From DASVUC01 sp038237225 (GTDB lineage: Bacteria > Planctomycetota > Phycisphaerae > Tepidisphaerales > Tepidisphaeraceae): a stretch of DNA of 64,000 nt. The position numbers were made by a program, and so were the translations under genes. The stretch spans positions 1 to 64,000 of the forward strand of contig JBBRYX010000007.1 of the NCBI GenBank assembly GCA_038237225.1, read 5' to 3'. Below are positions 7,942-15,682 of this stretch, piece after piece (position 1 is the first letter of the stretch; every line of letters begins with the position of its first letter). The notes beneath the pieces are model-generated. The model was not told the DNA's origin and ran no database searches. It was given only the letters and a program-made list of their open reading frames with translations.

Positions 7942-9723
7942 ATGATTATGCCGTCAAACCGCGCCGCCGCCGCGCCTTCGTATACGCTCCCGGAACTCGG
8001 CACCGATCCGTCATCGACCGAGGAAGGCACCACGCCAGGCTCGTTCGCCAACAAAAGCCGCGTTGGTACGCCATGGACATTCTCCTCTCCGGACACGCCC
8101 GGGATGCCCGCGCCCTCGGACAAGACCGCCTGGGACTTCATGCCCGAAGATTGGATACAGGATGCATCCGGTCAGTGGCATGCGCCCGTCGGTTTCAAAC
8201 CGGTCACCCAACTCGAGCATGCCCGGCTCGGAACGATCACCCCGGAGATGAAGCGCGTCGCGGCGCGCGAGCCTCACCTTACGCCTGAGCAGGTCCGCGA
8301 CGAGATTGCCGCGGGGCGGATGATCATCCCGGCGAACATCAATCACCTGAAGCACAACCTCGAGCCGATGGCGATCGGCCGCGCCAGCAAAACGAAGATC
8401 AACGCCAACATGGGCGCCAGCCCTGTCTCGAGCGGAACGGATGAAGAAGTCGAGAAGCTGCGCTGGGCCGAGAAGTGGGGCGCGGACACCGTTATGGATC
8501 TGAGCACCGGCGGCGACCTGGACGCCTGCCGGGACGCGATCATCCAAAACTCCACCGTTCCCGTCGGCACCGTCCCGATTTATTCGATGATCATCGGCAA
8601 GACGATCGAAGAACTCGACGAACATCTCGTTCGCGAAACACTTCTCAAACAAGCCAAACAAGGCGTGGATTATTTCACGATTCATGCGGGCGTCCTCTTC
8701 GAGCATCTGCCGTATGTGAAGAAGCGGCTGATCGGGATCGTCTCGCGCGGCGGGTCGCTGCTGGCGAAGTGGATGCTGACGCACAACAGGCAGAATCTGA
8801 TGTACACGATGTGGGAGGAGATCTGCGATATCATGCGAGAGTATGATGTGTCGTTTTCTATTGGGGACGGTTTGCGGCCGGGGGGATTGGCGGATGCGAC
8901 GGATCGGGCGCAGCTTGCGGAACTCGAGACGATTGCGGAACTGACGGAGCGCGCCTGGCGGAAGGGGGTGCAGGTGATGGTGGAGGGTCCGGGGCATGTG
9001 CCGTTTGATCAGATTGAATACAACATGAAGGTCCAGCGCGCGCTGTGTCATGGGGCGCCGTTTTATGTGCTTGGGCCGCTGGTGACGGATATTTTTCCGG
9101 GGTATGACCACATCACATCGTGCATCGGGGCGACGGCGGCGGGTTATCACGGAGCGAGCATGCTTTGCTACGTGACGCCGAAGGAGCATCTTGGATTGCC
9201 GAAGAAGGATGATGTGAAGCAGGGGTGCATCGCGTACAAGATTGCCGCGCATGCGGCGGACGTGGCGCTTGGGATTCCCGGCTCGCGCGATCGCGATGAT
9301 GAGTTGACCAAGGCCCGCGCTGCGCTCAACTGGCAGAAGCATTTCGATCTCTCCTTCGACCCGGAGTTGGCGCGGGCGTATCACGATGAGGACATGACGG
9401 TTGACTCGGATTTCTGCGCGATGTGCGGGCACGACTGGTGTTCCGTCCGCATCAGCAAGGAGATCCAGGAGTTCGCGTCGGGGAAGGATGAAACGTCGCA
9501 GCCGGCGAAGAAGGCGCTGGTTTCTCCGGGTGTATCCGCGGTGGGTGCGGACATCCTCAAGCAGCGCGGGAACCTCAGCCAAGATGAGATCATGAAGCTC
9601 GCGCACAAGGGCCAGAAGGCCGGCTGTCACTCTGACAATGTCGCCAACGCTGATGACGCGAAGCTGGTGCAGATCAACACGCTTAAGGCGCACGGTGTGG
9701 CTGTGAATGAGAGCGGCTTGTAA
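7942..9723 (+). CDS. thiC: Phosphomethylpyrimidine synthase ThiC
   Basis: ThiC converts aminoimidazole ribotide to hydroxymethylpyrimidine phosphate with radical SAM chemistry, the pyrimidine branch of thiamin synthesis. The 593-residue length is normal. Signatures are NINHLKHNLEPMAIG, KINANMGASP, the core IHAGVL, SIGDGLRPG, VEGPGHVP, GPLVTDI and the C-terminal cluster-binding FCAMCGHDWC with C492, C495 and C500 in CX2CX4C spacing. The TPP riboswitch just upstream confirms the role. No other thi gene is in this window. Confidence 0.98.
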   Translation: MIMPSNRAAAAPSYTLPELGTDPSSTEEGTTPGSFANKSRVGTPWTFSSPDTPGMPAPSDKTAWDFMPEDWIQDASGQWHAPVGFKPVTQLEHARLGTITPEMKRVAAREPHLTPEQVRDEIAAGRMIIPANINHLKHNLEPMAIGRASKTKINANMGASPVSSGTDEEVEKLRWAEKWGADTVMDLSTGGDLDACRDAIIQNSTVPVGTVPIYSMIIGKTIEELDEHLVRETLLKQAKQGVDYFTIHAGVLFEHLPYVKKRLIGIVSRGGSLLAKWMLTHNRQNLMYTMWEEICDIMREYDVSFSIGDGLRPGGLADATDRAQLAELETIAELTERAWRKGVQVMVEGPGHVPFDQIEYNMKVQRALCHGAPFYVLGPLVTDIFPGYDHITSCIGATAAGYHGASMLCYVTPKEHLGLPKKDDVKQGCIAYKIAAHAADVALGIPGSRDRDDELTKARAALNWQKHFDLSFDPELARAYHDEDMTVDSDFCAMCGHDWCSVRISKEIQEFASGKDETSQPAKKALVSPGVSAVGADILKQRGNLSQDEIMKLAHKGQKAGCHSDNVANADDAKLVQINTLKAHGVAVNESGL

Positions 9724-9831
9724 TCGACCGAGGGGAGCGGCCTCGCGCATTCGCCGGCGTAATGGCGGTCAAGCACGATCCCACGAATTGCAGACTGTTC
9801 CGGAAGTTGCCGAAAGTGATAGAATCACATT

Positions 9832-10089
9832 ATGAGCCCAAGCGATCTGGAAGAACATCTTTTTCAGGAACCGTTTACGCCGTTGCGACTGACCCTTTCC
9901 AGTGGCGACCAACTCATTGTCGACAACAACGACCGCGCCCTGATTTCCGGGTTGACCCTGCTGTACTCCCTGGCCGACGATCCCACCTCGCGATTGGGGA
10001 AGAAGCTGAGGGTTGTCTCGATTCCAAACATCGTGCTGGTTGAGCCAGCGGAGCGACGACATCGGCGCAACGGACGGAGGCGTCGGTAG
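9832..10089 (+). CDS. Small conserved protein of a planctomycetal family, function unknown
   Basis: This 85-residue protein reads SDLEEHLFQEPFTPLRLTLS near the start, then IVDNNDRALISG and VVSIPNIVLVEP. This layout (an R-PF-PFRL-L-SG start, then strands ending in IV-IEP) is one I know from small proteins that occur in many copies in planctomycetes and acidobacteria. It ends in a basic tail. No catalytic motif is visible. It stands alone between thiC and the convergent phosphoesterase gene. Confidence 0.65.
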   Translation: MSPSDLEEHLFQEPFTPLRLTLSSGDQLIVDNNDRALISGLTLLYSLADDPTSRLGKKLRVVSIPNIVLVEPAERRHRRNGRRRR

Positions 10090-10181
10090 AGGTATAAGGA
10101 TTATATTCCCTTAAGCCGGTCAGGTTCCGACGACCGGGTACTACGCCATCCGCTCCAGGCGATCCGTCTGAAAAATTCGCA

Positions 10182-12872
10182 TCATTCGCCGAGCGTAGTT
10201 TTCGGCGATCTCCCGCTGTCATCGTCGCGCCCGTCCGGGTCGAGCTTGAGATGCAGGTTCTTCAACCCGCGCCCGTGAGCGCCGGCCCACTCGGCGGGAT
10301 AGGGGGCGTCGACGCCTTTGGTCGCGTGCCAGACGATTCGGTTGAGCTCATCATCATTTACCGCGTCGGGCAGGTCCCAGCGCTGCCGCAGGCTGGTCTC
10401 GGCGAGTTCCAGTGCCTTCCCGGAGAGTGCGGATTTCGGGGGGTTCATCTCGTCCAGCGGGATGTTGTTCTTCAAAAACGTGTACGGCGTGAGATCCGCT
10501 TTGTCCGTGAAGCAGTCGAACATGATCGGCGACATGGCATCCATCTGATTCATCGGGGGAAGAGCGAGAATCCGCTCCATGGTGTGAAGCACGGATGTCT
10601 GATTGTAAAACTTCGAAACCACCTGCTTGCGCTTCGTGTAAGGTGAAATCACCAGACACACCGATCGCTGGCCATCGACGTGGTCGAAGCCGGCCTGGGG
10701 ATCGTCTTCGATGACGAAGATGGCGGTTTCTTTCCAGAAAGGGGAATGGGAGACGGCATCGACGACGCGGCCGAGTGCAAGATCGTTATCGGCAACCATG
10801 GCCGACGGCGTGGGGAAATCGGGGCTGGCGCCCGAGGTGTGATTTTCCGGGAGGTACAGCATGAGAAAATTCGGCAGGGCTCCTTTCTTTGCGAATTGTT
10901 CAAGCTCCGCGATGAAGACGTCCGCGCGGATCTGATCCGTCACGCGCATGTTCCAACCGGGAGAATCCGGATTGCTGAATCGCCGAAGAGATGGATTGGC
11001 GACCTCATTCCGCAGCTTGATCTTGTTGGTCTTGTTTGTGTAATCGCGATAGATGTCCGTCCAGGTCGACTTGTCATCGCGCCGGCTCGTGCTCATCTCG
11101 CCGAAATTGCGGAAGCTCAGGCCGTGCGAAATCACGTTGTCCCAAATGAAGCCGCTGGAAGCGAACGCCATGGGATCATCACCGGGAAAGGGATACGATC
11201 GAATGAACCCGCCGAAGGATCGCTCGAGATAATCGTTGGCGATTCCTTCGGTGACCCAGGCGTGGCCGTCGGCCGAGTTGACGCCGTTGCAGTAGTAGTT
11301 GTCTAATAATACAAATGTATTGCTGATTGCGTGATGGTTGGGTGTGACTCTTGCGCCGAAGGTGCAGAGGGATTCTTCGCCGTTGGCGGACTTGATGTCG
11401 CCGAGAACCTGGTCGTAGGTGCGGTTTTCTTTGATGATGTAGAGGATGTGCTTGATGGTTGATGGCTCGCCGAGTTTCTTTGGGATGGGCGTGGGTTTGG
11501 TGTTGGTGGCGGAGCGTTCGAGGGCGGCGAGGGCCTGCGGGAGTTGGGCGTCGGCGCGGACTTGAGCGGTGAACTTTTCAAGGGTGGGTGCGTCGGGGAG
11601 GGGGACTTTTTGGATGGTGCCCCAGTAGTTGTGGGAGTTCCATTTGCGGGCGTTGGCGGGATCGCGGGAGCCGAGGCCTTTGGCGCTGGCGATGTAGAGG
11701 AATCTGTCGTCGCCGGCGACCGCGCTGGGGAACCAGGCGGTGGGGATGAAGTTAGTGGGTCCATTGTCCGTGGTCCGTTGTTCGTTGTGAAGCGGGAAGA
11801 GGGCGACGGCGTTGTTGCCGCCGTTGGCGGTGTAGAGGGTTTGGTTGTCTTTGGAAAGGTGGATGGCGTTGGGGAGGGAGCCGAAGTTGAGGTTCTTGTC
11901 GGGGTAGACGGGAAGTTCGGCGATCGCTTGTTGCTTCGCGGTGTCGATCACGGTGATGGTGTCGGAGTTGGCGTTAGTGACATAGAGGGTTTTGCCATCG
12001 GCGGTGAGAGCGAGGCTGCCGGGGTGCAGGCCGGTGGGGATTTCCTTGCTGGTTTTGCGGGCGGTGAGGTCGAGGATGGAGACGGAGCCGGTGGAGGCGA
12101 TGCCGCGGTTGTCGATGACGACGTCGGTGCCGGCGCTTTTGGAAGTTTGGTCTTTGGGCGTGGGGCGTCGGCCTGCCCAGTTGGAGACGTAGGCTCGTTT
12201 TTCATCCGGAGAGAGGACGACGGCGTAGGGGGCGAGGGCGGTGGGGATGTAAATGGGTTGTCCGTTGTCCCGGGTCCGTTGTCCGTTGCTCAGGGGGACG
12301 ATTGCCAGTTCATTGGTGGTGTTGAGGCAGACGTAGGCGGTTTGTTCATCTTTGGAAAGGGCGATGCCGCAGGGATAGGAGTCATCGTTGCGGTCGTTAG
12401 AGGTTTTCCGCTTGAGGGAGATGGAGCGGGTGAAGGAGAGTTTTTGATCGTTATTGAGGGTGGCTTGGTGGAGGGAGGAGTTGGAGGTTGTGACGTAGAT
12501 GGAGTTGGACAAGCGTGAGGTGATCAGGCCGTGGAGAGAGGCGCCGGATTTTGGGGGGTATTTGAGCTGGTGGAGGATTTTCCAAGTTTGGGTGTCGATC
12601 GCGAGGAGGGAGCCGCTGTCTTTGACGAAGAGCGTTTTGCTGTCGCGAGAGAGCGCAAGGTCAATGGGTCGGCCGTGGTATTCGACGGATTGGCCAGCGG
12701 GGTGAATGAGTTGGCCGGTGGGAACTTTCATTGCGCCGTCCGTGCCGGAGAGGGGACCGACGGGTTGGGTGGAGGCGCTTGGAGAAGGCTGGGCAGCGTT
12801 GGGTTTGGACGTGACGGATTCGCAGGAGCAGGCGACGAAGAGGAGGGCGAGGAGAGTCAACGTTCGGATCAT
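10182..12872 (-). CDS. Lipoprotein: YncE-like beta-propeller fused to phosphoesterase/alkaline phosphatase-like domain
   Basis: About 896 residues. The N-terminus MIRTLTLLALLFVACSC is a lipoprotein signal with a probable lipobox at LFVAC. Residues ~60-440 are a YVTN/YncE propeller, with repeats such as GSLALTADGKTLYVTNANSD. Residues ~470-850 are the phosphoesterase family (PF04185) domain: ILYIIKENRTYDQVLGDI, then NHHAISNTFVLLDNYY, ADGHAWVTEG and FVIEDDPQAGFDHVDG, which hold the metal-binding acidic and His residues. It probably cleaves phosphate esters outside the cytoplasm. Two family B repeats (11758-11790, 12257-12290) are read in frame as EQRTTDNGP and GQRTRDNGQ in propeller loops. Confidence 0.88.
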   Translation of the reverse strand: MIRTLTLLALLFVACSCESVTSKPNAAQPSPSASTQPVGPLSGTDGAMKVPTGQLIHPAGQSVEYHGRPIDLALSRDSKTLFVKDSGSLLAIDTQTWKILHQLKYPPKSGASLHGLITSRLSNSIYVTTSNSSLHQATLNNDQKLSFTRSISLKRKTSNDRNDDSYPCGIALSKDEQTAYVCLNTTNELAIVPLSNGQRTRDNGQPIYIPTALAPYAVVLSPDEKRAYVSNWAGRRPTPKDQTSKSAGTDVVIDNRGIASTGSVSILDLTARKTSKEIPTGLHPGSLALTADGKTLYVTNANSDTITVIDTAKQQAIAELPVYPDKNLNFGSLPNAIHLSKDNQTLYTANGGNNAVALFPLHNEQRTTDNGPTNFIPTAWFPSAVAGDDRFLYIASAKGLGSRDPANARKWNSHNYWGTIQKVPLPDAPTLEKFTAQVRADAQLPQALAALERSATNTKPTPIPKKLGEPSTIKHILYIIKENRTYDQVLGDIKSANGEESLCTFGARVTPNHHAISNTFVLLDNYYCNGVNSADGHAWVTEGIANDYLERSFGGFIRSYPFPGDDPMAFASSGFIWDNVISHGLSFRNFGEMSTSRRDDKSTWTDIYRDYTNKTNKIKLRNEVANPSLRRFSNPDSPGWNMRVTDQIRADVFIAELEQFAKKGALPNFLMLYLPENHTSGASPDFPTPSAMVADNDLALGRVVDAVSHSPFWKETAIFVIEDDPQAGFDHVDGQRSVCLVISPYTKRKQVVSKFYNQTSVLHTMERILALPPMNQMDAMSPIMFDCFTDKADLTPYTFLKNNIPLDEMNPPKSALSGKALELAETSLRQRWDLPDAVNDDELNRIVWHATKGVDAPYPAEWAGAHGRGLKNLHLKLDPDGRDDDSGRSPKTTLGE
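11758..11790. repeat. Family B repeat (GTCCGTTGT type) inside the phosphoesterase gene
   Basis: A run of GTCCGTGGTCCGTTG units matches the repeat that fills the ribosomal operon gaps near 59.9-63.5 kb. It is translated in frame in the gene at 10182-12872. Confidence 0.7.
12257..12290. repeat. Family B repeat, second copy inside the phosphoesterase gene
   Basis: Units GTCCGTTGTCC and GGTCCGTTGTCCGTTG, in frame with the host gene and 500 bases from the first copy. Confidence 0.7.
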
Positions 12873-12946
12873 GCGATAGCGAATACCGTGGGGGCGGGGG
12901 AAGTTCAATATAGCGATGACGATCGAAGCCGCAGAGGCGAGCGCTT

Positions 12947-12978
12947 TCACTTTACGTTTCACGTTTCACGGTTTACGG
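12947..12978. repeat. Family C repeat (CGTTTCACG type)
   Basis: Overlapping TTTACG/TTTCACG units lie in the short divergent region between the lipoprotein gene and lutA. The same phrase occurs at 18241-18336. Confidence 0.65.
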
Positions 12979-12986
12979 TCTTGAAT

Positions 12987-13739
12987 ATGGCACACAACGT
13001 CGCATTATTCATCACCTGCCTGACCGACCAGTTTTATCCGCATGTCGGGGTGGCGGTCACCAAGATCCTCGAGCACTTCGGGTGCCGGGTTCAGTTTCCA
13101 ACCGACCAGACCTGCTGCGGGCAGCCGTTTTTTAATAATGGGTTTCATCCGGAGACGAAGGAGCTGGCGAAGAAGTTTATCGAGAACTTTGAGAAGTACG
13201 ATTACATCGTGACGCCATCCGGGTCATGCTGCGCGATGGTGCGGGAGCATTTTCACGAGCTGCTGAAGGACGATCACGCTTGGGAGCATGGGCTGCATCA
13301 TGTGGTGTCGCACACGTATGAGTTCGTGGAGTTCTTGTCGAAGGTTCTCAACGTTGATCTGACGCCTTACAAGATGCCGGAGCCGGAATCGTTTACGTAT
13401 CACTACACGTGTCATCTGCGGGGGATTAACGTGCGGGATGAATCGGTGGCGCTGCTTCGGCAGATGGGGAACGTGGAATATCGGCCGCTGGAGAAGATGG
13501 ATCAGTGCTGCGGATTTGGGGGGACGTTTGCGGTGAAGTATCCGGCGATTTCCGGGGCGATTGTGGATGACAAGGCGAACTGCATCGCGGCGACGAATGC
13601 CGAGACGGTCATCTGCAATGATGCGGGATGCACGATGAATATTTCGGGGATGCTGCACCGGCGGGCGCAGAGCGCGAAGGTAAAGCATCTTGCCGAGGTG
13701 ATGGCGGAGGCGCTGGGGATTGCGATGGATCGGTGGTGA
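12987..13739 (+). CDS. LutA-like (Fe-S)-binding protein with two cysteine-rich CCG domains
   Basis: This 250-residue protein has two copies of the CCG domain: TCCGQPFFNNG then SCCAMV in the first half, and THLR-type YTCHLRGINVRDE, QCCGFGGTFAVKYP and NDAGCTMN in the second. These cysteines bind Fe-S clusters in LutA/YkgE and related heterodisulfide reductase subunits. LutA works with LutB and LutC to oxidise L-lactate, but neither partner is adjacent, so a lactate role is uncertain. The start is the ATG at 12987. The much longer open frame upstream is antisense to the lipoprotein gene and is not coding. Confidence 0.85.
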   Translation: MAHNVALFITCLTDQFYPHVGVAVTKILEHFGCRVQFPTDQTCCGQPFFNNGFHPETKELAKKFIENFEKYDYIVTPSGSCCAMVREHFHELLKDDHAWEHGLHHVVSHTYEFVEFLSKVLNVDLTPYKMPEPESFTYHYTCHLRGINVRDESVALLRQMGNVEYRPLEKMDQCCGFGGTFAVKYPAISGAIVDDKANCIAATNAETVICNDAGCTMNISGMLHRRAQSAKVKHLAEVMAEALGIAMDRW

Positions 13740-13833
13740 CAAACCAAGCCTGGCGATCGCAATAGCCGGGCCTTTGTCAAACACAATGGGCAACCCTAAT
13801 GGGCGTGCGTGATTCGGCGCGGATGGTCGTCCG

Positions 13834-13892
13834 GAGGTATTCCGGAGGATCTGGCCTGAATTGCTCACCAGGCAGATCCTTCGGAGTACCTC
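13834..13892. repeat. Long near-perfect hairpin downstream of the LutA-like gene
   Basis: GAGGTA.TCCG.AGGATCTG.GCCTG pairs with CAGGC.AGATCCT.CGGA.TACCTC across a 10-base loop, about 23 pairs. There is no U-tract, so it is more likely an RNA-stabilising or repeat hairpin than a rho-independent terminator. Confidence 0.7.
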
Positions 13893-13895
13893 AAA

Positions 13896-13992
13896 GCTTG
13901 TGAACTTTTCCTGTAGCACGGGCATCCTGCCCGTGTTGGCGATACAGACACGGGCAAGATGCCCATGCTACTAAAAATTCACAGACTCTCAG
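13896..13992. repeat. Family A palindrome (GTAGCACGGGCATC type) with conserved flanks
   Basis: GTAGCACGGGCATCCTGCCC is followed by its inverted partner ending GCCCATGCTAC. The outer flanks TTGTGAACTTTTC and AAAAATTCACAGACTCTCAG are also near-inverted and recur at 43541-43640. Confidence 0.85.
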
Positions 13993-14118
13993 GATGACAA
14001 AGAACAGCGCGTGATCTTGCAGAGTGATATAGCGCAGCGCTCTCCCGAAGCGAAAGGGGGAGGGGACCGACGCGGGGAATCGCATCGCGGAGAGGTTTAC
14101 CTATAATCCCGCGACCTT

Positions 14119-15546
14119 ATGGCGAATTATAACTTTGACATCATCGTGATTGGCGGCGGACCGGCGGGGTATGCGGCGGCGATTCGGGCCGGGCAGTTGA
14201 AGAAGCGGACGCTTTGTATTGAGAAGGAGTTTCTTGGGGGGACGTGTCTGAACTGGGGGTGCATTCCGACGAAGGCGCTGCTGGAGGATGGCGCGTTCGT
14301 GCGGAAGGTTCGCACCGAAGCTGCCGCGCATGGGGTGATTGTTGGGGAGTTTAAGCTGGACTTTTCGAAGATGATTGCGCGGTCGCGCGGCATTGCGGAG
14401 AAGCTGCGGAATGGGGTGGGACATTTGTTCAAGAAGTATGAGGTGAAGTCGGAGTTTGGGACGGGGAAGCTGCTTGGGCCGCACCGGGTGCAGGCGCAGA
14501 CGAAAGAGGGGGTGAAGGAGTTTACCGCGGAGCACGTGGTCATCGCGACGGGCGCGCGCCCGACGCCGCTGCCGGGGGTGGAGTTTGATGGACAGAAGGT
14601 GATTACTTCGCGCGAGGCGATGACGCTGGAGAAGCGGCCGAAGCGAATGGCAATCATCGGCGCGGGAGCGATCGGGTGCGAGTTTGCGGATTTTTATAAT
14701 GCGATCGGGACGGAGGTGACGATCGTCGAGATGCTCGATCAGTTGCTTCCGATCGAGGATCCCGATGTTTCGAAGCTGCTGGAGCGGTCGTTCAAGGCGC
14801 GCGGGATTAACGTGAACTTGAAGTCCAGGACGGAGAAGGTGGAGACGACGAAGGATGGGGTGCGGCTGACGCTCAGCGGAGGGGGCATGGTTGAGGCGGA
14901 GGTGGTTCTGGTTGCGATCGGGGTGACGGGGAACACCGAGGGATTGGCGGCGCCGGAAGCGAAGCTGGAACTGTTTAAGAATCGGGTGAAAGTCGATCAT
15001 CAGTACAAGACAAACCTGGAGAATGTTTGGGCGGTGGGGGATTGCATCTCGATTCATTTTGAAGAGGGCAGCTCGATGGCGGGATATCGGCATCCGGATC
15101 TGGCGCATGTGGCGCACCACGAGGCGGTAAAGCTGGTGGATCGGATCGCGGGGCATGCGGAGGGGCCGATCGATTATCGGTTTATTCCGGGGTGCACTTA
15201 TACGCATCCGCAGGTGGCTTCGATGGGATTCTCGGAGAAGAAGCTGCGGGAGCAGAATCGGGAGATCAAGATCGGGAAGTTTCCGTTTAGCGCATCCGGT
15301 CGGGCGCTGGCGGCGGGAGAGACGGAGGGATTCGTCAAGACGATCTTCGATGCGAAGACGGGGGAGTTTCTGGGTGTGCACATGATCGGGGAGCATGTAA
15401 CGGAGTTATTGGCGGAACTGGTGCTGGCGCGGAATCTGGAGGCGACGGAGACCGAGATCATCGAGGCGATGCATCCGCATCCGACGTTGTCGGAGGCGGT
15501 GATGGAAGCAGCGGGGGTGGCGGTGGGGAGGGCGATTCATCTGTAA
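14119..15546 (+). CDS. lpdA: Dihydrolipoyl dehydrogenase (E3)
   Basis: This FAD-dependent disulfide reductase reoxidises dihydrolipoamide in 2-oxoacid dehydrogenase or glycine-cleavage complexes. FAD binding is at IIVIGGGPAGYAAAIRA (about residues 8-24). The redox cysteines are C43 and C48 in GGTCLNWGCIPTK. The NAD site is AIIGAGAIGCEFADFY, and the dimer-interface histidine motif is HPHPTLSEAV near the C-terminus. The 475-residue length is normal. No E1 or E2 gene is beside it. A family A hairpin follows at 15553. Confidence 0.96.
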   Translation: MANYNFDIIVIGGGPAGYAAAIRAGQLKKRTLCIEKEFLGGTCLNWGCIPTKALLEDGAFVRKVRTEAAAHGVIVGEFKLDFSKMIARSRGIAEKLRNGVGHLFKKYEVKSEFGTGKLLGPHRVQAQTKEGVKEFTAEHVVIATGARPTPLPGVEFDGQKVITSREAMTLEKRPKRMAIIGAGAIGCEFADFYNAIGTEVTIVEMLDQLLPIEDPDVSKLLERSFKARGINVNLKSRTEKVETTKDGVRLTLSGGGMVEAEVVLVAIGVTGNTEGLAAPEAKLELFKNRVKVDHQYKTNLENVWAVGDCISIHFEEGSSMAGYRHPDLAHVAHHEAVKLVDRIAGHAEGPIDYRFIPGCTYTHPQVASMGFSEKKLREQNREIKIGKFPFSASGRALAAGETEGFVKTIFDAKTGEFLGVHMIGEHVTELLAELVLARNLEATETEIIEAMHPHPTLSEAVMEAAGVAVGRAIHL

Positions 15547-15552
15547 TGGGAT

Positions 15553-15575
15553 GCATGGGCGCGAGACGCCCATGC
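15553..15575. terminator. Perfect 9-bp hairpin after lpdA (family A-like)
   Basis: GCATGGGCG-CGAGA-CGCCCATGC sits seven bases after the lpdA stop. There is no strong U-tract. It may end or protect the lpdA transcript. Confidence 0.5.
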
Positions 15576-15682
15576 TGCGATCAGGGAACCGAGTTCGTGC
15601 GCGGTCTCGGTTTTCGATTCAGGTTGGTGGGAAATTAAATTGAATTTTCCGCTGGCGTTTCTGCTCGACTGAGGTGTATGTT

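Noticed and set aside
8011..9750. 579-aa antisense frame opposite thiC
   Set aside because: Arg/His-rich shadow of a clear ThiC gene with riboswitch; no family features.
12531..12986. Upstream extension of the LutA-like frame
   Set aside because: Antisense to the lipoprotein gene; the domain begins at the ATG at 12987.
14101..15396. 431-aa antisense frame opposite lpdA
   Set aside because: Arg/Leu/His-rich shadow of codon bias; LpdA has all motifs.
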